Assembly (NCBI GenBank): GCA_007136035.1
Contig: SLHS01000051.1
Span: 1-5,875 of the forward strand
Length of the DNA: 5,875 bases
Direction of reading: 5' to 3'
Source of the DNA: Patescibacteria group bacterium
GTDB lineage: Bacteria > Patescibacteriota > Dojkabacteria > SC72 > T1SED10-24
Each line of letters opens with the position of its first letter. Position 1 is the first letter of the stretch. The notes under the pieces were generated by a model that did not search any database, was not told the DNA's origin, and saw only the letters and a program-made list of their open reading frames with translations. Below, in pieces: positions 1 through 3,939 of the stretch. A program made the translations under genes and the position numbers.

Positions 1-101
1 TAAAGGAAAAAGAGCATATAAATTCTTTTAAAGAATTTATTGCTTCTGAAAAGAGAGAAATGGATAACAAAAAATCTTCAACAAACCAACAATTTACATA
101 A
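1..101 (+). CDS. Possible C-terminal tail of an upstream gene (partial)
   Basis: The frame whose first complete codon is at position 3 is open from the window edge to a TAA at 99-101. It encodes about 32 mostly charged, polar residues (starting KEKEHINSF, ending NQQFT), a plausible C-terminus with no recognisable domain. If real, it overlaps the deaminase annotated from 40 by about 60 nt, which would argue for a later deaminase start. A competing reading is the next frame, which ends with KGKRAYKFF at a TAA at 29-31. That would leave an 8-nt gap before the TTG at 40. Only one of the two can be the upstream gene's end, and the window holds too little to decide. No function can be inferred. Confidence 0.3.
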   Translation, partial: KEKEHINSFKEFIASEKREMDNKKSSTNQQFT

Positions 102-723
102 ATGTAAAGAATTAGCCGATTTAAAAATTAAAAATAACGGAACATTAGAAGACTTAGAAAAAGAAATTGGTAAACTTTTGGTAAAACTTCAAATTAAATA
201 CCAAGATAAACCAGATTGGCACAGATATTTTCTAAATATTGCAGAAAATATAGCAAAAAGATCAACTTGTCTTTCAGCTCATGGAGGTGTGGTAATAACA
301 AAAAATAATGTCATAGTTGCAACAGGATATGTAGGAGCACCAAGAGGGACAAAAGATTGCTATGAAAGAGGCTATTGTATTAGAAGAGAAATGAATATAC
401 CATCAGGCCATAGATATGAAATCTGTGCTTCTGTGCACGCAGAACAAAATGCAATAATTAATGCTTCAAGAGAAGGAGCGTCCACTAAAGGTGGAACAAT
501 GTACCTCTTTCATTGCAAAACATATGAAGGTACAAAGAAAAATTCTAATGGATACCCATGCTTCATTTGCAAGAAAATGATTATCAATGCTGGTATAGAA
601 AAGTTTGTTGCACAACAAGAAGATGGAAGTTACAAAAAATATGACGTCAAGGATTGGATAAAAGACTGGAAGAAAAAAGACATCGTTGATGACAAAGTTC
701 TCTATAAAGCAAAGTATAAATAA
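40..723 (+). CDS. dCMP deaminase (deoxycytidylate deaminase family)
   Basis: This cytosolic zinc enzyme is predicted to deaminate dCMP to dUMP, the substrate of thymidylate synthase. The catalytic domain starts near residue 58 (PDWHRYF). It carries RSTC (74-77), GYVGAPRG (96-103), C107 and C113, then the HAE motif (H133 zinc ligand, E135 proton shuttle) and PCFIC (173-177), whose C174 and C177 complete the zinc site. The extra Cys/His set (C77, C107, C113, H124) resembles the second, structural zinc site of some dCMP deaminases. The C-terminal part, with YDVKDWIKD, fits the bacterial/archaeal form. The start is unsure: TTG at 40 is the first possible start after a stop at 19-21 and gives 227 residues with an amphipathic N-terminal extension. 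TTG at 178 gives 181 residues, closer to the usual size. Neither has a good SD. No promoter is visible, so it may be cotranscribed with an upstream gene. Function is secure to the family; exact substrate is inferred. Confidence 0.9.
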   Translation: MLLKREKWITKNLQQTNNLHKCKELADLKIKNNGTLEDLEKEIGKLLVKLQIKYQDKPDWHRYFLNIAENIAKRSTCLSAHGGVVITKNNVIVATGYVGAPRGTKDCYERGYCIRREMNIPSGHRYEICASVHAEQNAIINASREGASTKGGTMYLFHCKTYEGTKKNSNGYPCFICKKMIINAGIEKFVAQQEDGSYKKYDVKDWIKDWKKKDIVDDKVLYKAKYK

Positions 724-727
724 TTTT

Positions 728-1528
728 TTAAGAAGACTGTTTTTTAGGCGGTAATGGGAAAAATTTACTAACTTTCTTTTTGTATTTTTCAAATTCAGGA
801 TCTCCTTCCTTCTTCTTTTCTAAAAGAGGAATTCCAGAAACAAAAAGTATTAGTGTAGTAATAAGTAGGGGACTAATAATACCCCAAACTCCATAACTTA
901 CATTCAAAGCAATAATCCAAATTCCCCACCACTGAGCAACCTCACCAAAATAATTTGGATGTCTTGTATATTTCCAAAGACCTTCTTGTAATATCTTACC
1001 TCTCAATTTTTTATTTAATTTTTTCTCTTCAACAAATCTAGAAAGTTGTAAATCACCAACCGTTTCGAAATAAAAACCAATAAAAAAGACAACAATACCT
1101 AAAATATCCAACCAAGTAAAAAAACCTCCCCTATATGTATTAACAAGAACAAAAGCACTGGAAATTATAAGCATAAAAAAACCTTGAAGTAGGAAAACTT
1201 GCAAATATGACCGAATGTAAAAAAACCTCCCCCAATCCTTTCTCCATTTTTCATACCGATAATCTTCTTTCTTACCTTTATTTCTAAAAAATATGTGTGC
1301 AGAAAGTCTAAAAGCCCACAAAGCAACTAAAAAAGTAACTAGAAAACCACGATCAAAATCAATACCCCCACGATAGAAAGAGACAAGAGCTATCAGAAGA
1401 AAACCCAAACCCCAAGCAATATCAGCAACATCATTTCTTTTGAAAATAATTGAAACTAAAAACCAAAAGGACATGTATGCTAAAACAGCATAAGAAAGAA
1501 AAACTATATTTTCAAGAAAAAGTTCCAT
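728..1528 (-). CDS. DUF1295 integral membrane protein (steroid 5-alpha-reductase-like)
   Basis: This 266-residue polytopic membrane protein has hydrophobic segments near residues 8-29, 37-52, 60-81, 109-130, 139-157 and 197-240. DUF1295 hallmarks are RNDVADIAWG (31-40), the basic Trp-rich loop with RYEKWRKDWG (91-100), and GLWKYTRHPNYFGE (183-196). The last is the conserved cofactor-facing motif shared by the steroid 5-alpha-reductase and isoprenylcysteine methyltransferase superfamily. The C-terminus is lysine-rich and probably cytosolic. By family, a reductase or lipid-modifying role using a nucleotide cofactor is likely, but the substrate is unknown. It is the second gene of a minus-strand pair. 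Its ATG lies 3 nt after the DUF2177 stop and has no SD of its own, so translational coupling is likely. Its stop lies 4 nt from the convergent deaminase stop, leaving no room for a separate terminator. Confidence 0.88.
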   Translation of the reverse strand: MELFLENIVFLSYAVLAYMSFWFLVSIIFKRNDVADIAWGLGFLLIALVSFYRGGIDFDRGFLVTFLVALWAFRLSAHIFFRNKGKKEDYRYEKWRKDWGRFFYIRSYLQVFLLQGFFMLIISSAFVLVNTYRGGFFTWLDILGIVVFFIGFYFETVGDLQLSRFVEEKKLNKKLRGKILQEGLWKYTRHPNYFGEVAQWWGIWIIALNVSYGVWGIISPLLITTLILFVSGIPLLEKKKEGDPEFEKYKKKVSKFFPLPPKKQSS

Positions 1529-1531
1529 ATA

Positions 1532-1936
1532 TTAAATAAAATGTTTTGTAATTAAAAGCGCGATTAAACTTAAAGTACCTGTTAACAAAGCACCCCAAAC
1601 AAGATCGACAACAGTTACAGTAAGAGGCCAATCTTTTAAAGTTGCATGGTTTGTTAAATCATATGTAGCATATGCAACAAAACCAAGTACAGCTCCATAA
1701 AAAAATGTTTTTGAATTTGAAAATTCACCTTCAATCGCAGGAAGAACGATTAAAAAAGCTATACCAAGAGAATAGATAATATAAAAAAGACCGGCAGGAA
1801 GTAGGTGAGGACTATCAGCTAATAAATGACCCAGATATTTATTGTAAAAAACCTTACTCATAACTGTCAGCCATATGGCATCAATCACAAGCATAGGAAT
1901 AAAAGTTGCAAAAAAAGCAATTAACAAAGTTGGCAT
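1532..1936 (-). CDS. DUF2177 family membrane protein
   Basis: This 134-residue protein has four hydrophobic segments, near residues 4-26, 46-68, 77-93 and 106-130. The family signature runs from Y89 to G120 and includes YDLTNHATL (92-100), DWP (102-104), D111 and W114. The molecular function of DUF2177 is not established. In many proteobacteria, DUF2177 or related small membrane proteins cluster with DUF1295 proteins, cyclopropane-fatty-acid-synthase-like methyltransferases and flavin amine oxidases, which points to membrane lipid modification. Here only the DUF1295 partner is present. It is the promoter-proximal gene of the pair. A weak extended -10 element lies about 30 nt upstream, just past the terminator of the neighbouring gene. 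The ATG is unambiguous, but no clear SD precedes it. Confidence 0.87.
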   Translation of the reverse strand: MPTLLIAFFATFIPMLVIDAIWLTVMSKVFYNKYLGHLLADSPHLLPAGLFYIIYSLGIAFLIVLPAIEGEFSNSKTFFYGAVLGFVAYATYDLTNHATLKDWPLTVTVVDLVWGALLTGTLSLIALLITKHFI

Positions 1937-1966
1937 AATCTTGTTTAAAAAATTTAAACCATTGCT

Positions 1967-1997
1967 ATTTTATCAAAATTCCCAAAAGATTTGTAAA
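1967..1997 (-). promoter_or_regulatory. Possible promoter for the DUF2177-DUF1295 operon
   Basis: On the minus strand there is an extended -10, TGaTAAAAT, at 1975-1967. A TTTACA (one mismatch to TTGACA) lies 19 nt upstream at 1997-1992. The spacer is longer than ideal, but the extended TG can compensate. The element sits between the terminator of the 93-residue gene and the DUF2177 start, where a promoter is expected. The -35 overlaps the terminator's T tract. Confidence 0.4.
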
Positions 1998-2063
1998 AAA
2001 GAAAAAAGCCTGAAGGTTTAAGGGTTAATAGATTATTACACCTAAAACAAACCTTCAGGCTTT
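1995..2063 (-). terminator. Rho-independent terminator, 15-bp perfect stem
   Basis: The arms at 2005-2019 (AAAGCCTGAAGGTTT) and 2049-2063 are perfect reverse complements, with a 29-nt loop. Within the loop, a smaller stem can form (TAATA with TATTA around a 3-nt loop, extended by AGG with CCT), so the whole may fold as a long interrupted hairpin. Read on the minus strand, the stem is followed by TTTTTTCTTTTTT, a strong U tract. It begins 6 nt after the stop codon of the 93-residue gene. In the plus direction the following sequence is less T-rich and no plus-strand gene ends nearby, so minus-strand use is favoured. Confidence 0.85.
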
Positions 2064-2069
2064 CTTGCA

Positions 2070-2351
2070 CTAAATTTTTTTCAATTTGCGATGAACAAGA
2101 TATTTTATAATTTCCTCTTCCGTACAATCAAAACCTTTGTCTGATATTTCTGTTTTCAACTTCATCAAAAAATTGTTAACGTTTTCAAATGCGTCATCAG
2201 GTTCTTCAACAAAATACTCAGAGAAAAGATACCATTTGTCGCTTTGTTCTGCTTTATCAAGCATAACAAGGATCTCAATCATTTCCTCATATGCCCCTTG
2301 AAGCAGACATTCAAAATTTCTCATTCCCTTAGAAACGTCAACACTAGACAT
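2070..2351 (-). CDS. Small acidic hypothetical protein, 93 residues
   Basis: I do not recognise this protein. It has no signal peptide or membrane segment, so it should be cytosolic. It is acidic (about 20 Asp/Glu against about 12 Lys/Arg) and looks mostly helical. A central acidic stretch, VEEPDDAFENV (48-58), precedes an amphipathic helix, and the basic tail is HRKLKKI. The two cysteines (C15, C76) do not form a metal motif. That this is a real gene is well supported. The ATG follows a perfect AAGGAGG by 8 nt, and an extended consensus -10 lies upstream. A strong terminator follows the stop. No other gene in the window has such a complete set of signals, which implies a well-expressed monocistronic mRNA. 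It could be a small regulator or adaptor, but nothing in the sequence shows a function. Confidence 0.8.
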   Translation of the reverse strand: MSSVDVSKGMRNFECLLQGAYEEMIEILVMLDKAEQSDKWYLFSEYFVEEPDDAFENVNNFLMKLKTEISDKGFDCTEEEIIKYLVHRKLKKI

Positions 2352-2359
2352 AAAAAAAA

Positions 2360-2366
2360 CCTCCTT
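2360..2366 (-). promoter_or_regulatory. Consensus ribosome binding site with a U8 spacer
   Basis: On the minus strand, AAGGAGG is separated from the ATG at 2351 by eight consecutive T. This is the only full SD in the window and fixes the start of the 93-residue gene. The uninterrupted U tract should keep the site single-stranded. Confidence 0.85.
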
Positions 2367-2386
2367 TTAATGTGCAAGAATGATAG

Positions 2387-2415
2387 ATTATAACACACTA
2401 TAGGTTCTTGGTCTA
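2387..2415 (-). promoter_or_regulatory. Sigma70-type promoter of the 93-residue gene
   Basis: On the minus strand, TATAAT lies at 2392-2387, preceded by an extended TG (TGtTATAAT). A -35-like TAGACC at 2415-2410 sits at the ideal 17-nt spacing, matching TTGACA at four of six positions. The predicted mRNA start is at about 2381-2379, giving a leader of about 28-30 nt that begins (A)UUCUUGCAC and contains the SD. Confidence 0.75.
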
Positions 2416-2420
2416 GAAAA

Positions 2421-2450
2421 CTTCTAATTTAAATAAACATAGGGTACAAT
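2421..2450 (+). promoter_or_regulatory. Possible leaderless promoter of the DHH gene
   Basis: TACAAT at 2445-2450 matches the -10 consensus at five of six positions and ends 7 nt before the GTG start at 2458. Transcription would therefore begin at or within a base or two of the start codon. The -35 region (around 2421-2427, CTTCTAA) is weak. No SD precedes the GTG, which fits a leaderless mRNA. The element faces away from the promoter at 2387-2415. Confidence 0.45.
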
Positions 2451-2457
2451 TGTTCTT

Positions 2458-3441
2458 GTGAAAAAAATCATTAAAAACTCAAAAAAAATACTTGTTACTT
2501 CACATAAAAATTGCGATCAAGATGGCATATGTTCAGCGCTTGCAACTAAACTAATTCTTGAAAAACATTTTTCAGATAAAGAAATCACTGTAAATATTGA
2601 AAGCGAATTACAAAAAAACATTTCTTTTTTAAAAGATTTTTCTAAAATTAAAACAGAAAATCTCTTGAAAGAAATAAAGGAATTCAAACCAAACTTAATT
2701 ATTTTTACAGATAGTTCTTCGCTAGAAAGATTTACATCTAATCCCTCAAAGATTAAAGAAATAATAAAAAGAGAAAATATTAAAACAATACTCATAGAAC
2801 ATCATAAAACCGAAAATGATTTTAAATTTGATTTTAAATACAACAATCTACGTTCATCATGTGCAGAGGAAATTTATCATCTTTTCGTTAAAGATATGAA
2901 CCTTTATATAGACAAAGAAATCTCCGAGATTATAATGACTGGGATGATTTTTGATACAGGGGTATTCGTTTATCAAAATAATTTTTTTAGGGAAACAGCC
3001 AATGTAGTAGCTGACCTTGTCGAAATGGGAGTTAATGTAGAAAGAATTTTAAGTTTTAAAAATATATATACTAAAAAGGATTTTGAAATTTTCACAGAAT
3101 TAAACAAAAACCTTGTTTTAAAAAATAACTTCTCATATTCCTTTATAACCGAAGAATTTTACAAAAAATTTAAACCTTTACCTGAAGAATACAAAAAAGC
3201 ATACCAAACATGGGTTAATCTCTTCTTGAAAAATATTGAAGAACGACCTTGGGGATTTATAGTTCGCCCCGAAGAAAATAGTAAATATTCTGCAACATTT
3301 CGTTCCCAAAAAGGAGCTCAAAACGTTCGAATACTTGCTGAAAAGCTCGGAGGTGGTGGTCATGATTACGCTTCTGGGGCTACACTACAAGCAAAAAACA
3401 TAAACTATGTTATAGAAAAAATTATATCATTAATCCTTTAA
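2458..3441 (+). CDS. DHH/DHHA1 phosphoesterase, NrnA-like
   Basis: This 327-residue cytosolic protein matches the oligoribonuclease/pAp-phosphatase (NrnA) branch of the DHH superfamily. Members use paired Mn ions to hydrolyse short RNAs, pAp or linear/cyclic dinucleotides. Motif I is H16-x3-D20-x-D22-G, motif II is D85 (IIFTDSSS), motif III is EHH (114-116) and motif IV is GMIFDTGVF (162-170). The DHHA1 domain ends with R282, GGGGH (298-302) and ASGA (305-308), the substrate-binding signature. Length and domain order are normal for NrnA. The signature Asp of DHH is Glu here, a conservative but notable change. The start is GTG, since the only in-frame alternatives before a stop at 2440-2442 are rare codons. 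The N-terminus begins at the usual distance from motif I. The precise substrate cannot be told from sequence. Confidence 0.9.
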   Translation: MKKIIKNSKKILVTSHKNCDQDGICSALATKLILEKHFSDKEITVNIESELQKNISFLKDFSKIKTENLLKEIKEFKPNLIIFTDSSSLERFTSNPSKIKEIIKRENIKTILIEHHKTENDFKFDFKYNNLRSSCAEEIYHLFVKDMNLYIDKEISEIIMTGMIFDTGVFVYQNNFFRETANVVADLVEMGVNVERILSFKNIYTKKDFEIFTELNKNLVLKNNFSYSFITEEFYKKFKPLPEEYKKAYQTWVNLFLKNIEERPWGFIVRPEENSKYSATFRSQKGAQNVRILAEKLGGGGHDYASGATLQAKNINYVIEKIISLIL

Positions 3442-3482
3442 GTTCTCATTACTTCCTGATAAACTGTACATATAGTTTTCAA

Positions 3483-3488
3483 GATAAT
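3483..3488 (+). promoter_or_regulatory. Weak candidate -10 element upstream of the membrane-protein/Clp operon
   Basis: GATAAT matches five of six -10 positions and would start transcription near 3495, just before the hairpin at 3500. No convincing -35 lies 16-18 nt upstream. TATAGT at 3471-3476 is an alternative. The 79-nt gap after the DHH gene has no terminator, so read-through from that gene is also possible. Confidence 0.25.
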
Positions 3489-3499
3489 CTCTACTTAGA

Positions 3500-3515
3500 T
3501 TAGGGGAGACCCTAA
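3500..3515 (+). promoter_or_regulatory. GNRA-capped hairpin in the leader of the membrane-protein/Clp operon
   Basis: TTAGGG-GAGA-CCCTAA forms a 6-bp perfect stem closed by a GAGA (GNRA-type) tetraloop, ending 8 nt before the ATG at 3524. The purine-rich GGGGAGA, the only SD-like sequence nearby, lies in its 5' arm and loop. Its spacing to the start is long (12 nt to TTG, 15 nt to ATG). No T tract follows, so it is not an intrinsic terminator. A role in translation control or mRNA stability is inference. Confidence 0.4.
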
Positions 3516-3523
3516 AAGACTTG

Positions 3524-3937
3524 ATGGAAAATGACAATCTACAAATAAATACTAAAAACAGCAACCCTGTATTTACAGAGGTGAGTCTTACTTCAACTCC
3601 TAATTTACTTAATTACATAACTTTTACTGTTAAAGACCTTTTATACTGGTGGTATATACAAATGCCAATATATTATCTGAAGAAATTAAATAGATTTTCT
3701 ACAGTTATATCTGATCAACTATCCATCCACATATTGATAAGATATTTTTTCCTACCATGGAAAAGGCATAAAGCTCCTGTTGGCTATTTTATCGGAATAA
3801 CTACAAAACTAATATATCTGCCCATTGCACTATCTATATATTTAATCACCATGGGAATATATTGTGCATCAATAATAGTTTGGTTACTCATACCTATTAC
3901 AACAATTTTCTTTATCCTTATTTCATTATTTCTCTAA
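3524..3937 (+). CDS. Small integral membrane protein, probable partner of the downstream Clp-like ATPase
   Basis: This 137-residue protein has a polar N-terminal tail (1-27). An aromatic amphipathic stretch follows (31-58, with LLYWWYIQMP). Next comes a conserved-looking RYFFLPWKRH (73-82) at a predicted membrane surface, and then two hydrophobic helices near 95-112 and 114-137 that end at the C-terminus. I know no function for it. Proteins with an F-x-PWKR-type motif next to membrane segments occur, as far as I recall, as conserved hypotheticals in Patescibacteria. The ATG at 3524 is chosen over the adjacent TTG at 3521. Its stop is 2 nt before the start of the Clp-like gene, so the two are almost certainly cotranscribed and translationally coupled. 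A membrane partner or anchor for that ATPase is the natural inference. Confidence 0.72.
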   Translation: MENDNLQINTKNSNPVFTEVSLTSTPNLLNYITFTVKDLLYWWYIQMPIYYLKKLNRFSTVISDQLSIHILIRYFFLPWKRHKAPVGYFIGITTKLIYLPIALSIYLITMGIYCASIIVWLLIPITTIFFILISLFL

Positions 3938-3939
3938 AG

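Noticed and set aside
466..792. Minus-strand open frame of 108 codons
   Set aside because: It lies opposite the deaminase and overlaps the DUF1295 3' end. Its translation is low-complexity and hydrophobic/aromatic, as expected for the complement of an A-rich gene, and there is no SD or promoter.
2352..2457. Riboswitch or operator in the divergent intergenic region
   Set aside because: The space is fully used by two simple promoters and a leader of about 30 nt. I saw no conserved riboswitch core or convincing operator palindrome.
2517..2795. Minus-strand open frame inside the DHH gene
   Set aside because: It lies antisense to conserved DHH motifs I and II, has no start signals, and looks like a shadow of the AT-rich coding sequence.
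3178..3363. Minus-strand open frame of 61 codons opposite the DHHA1 domain
   Set aside because: It is antisense to the conserved GGGGH region, with no SD and no recognisable protein.
3442..3520. Intrinsic terminator after the DHH gene
   Set aside because: The only clear stem (3500-3515) has no following T tract and lies closer to the next start than to the DHH stop.
3521..3523. TTG as start of the small membrane protein
   Set aside because: An ATG follows immediately at 3524 and is the stronger initiation codon. The TTG remains possible only if the distant GGGGAG acts as SD.
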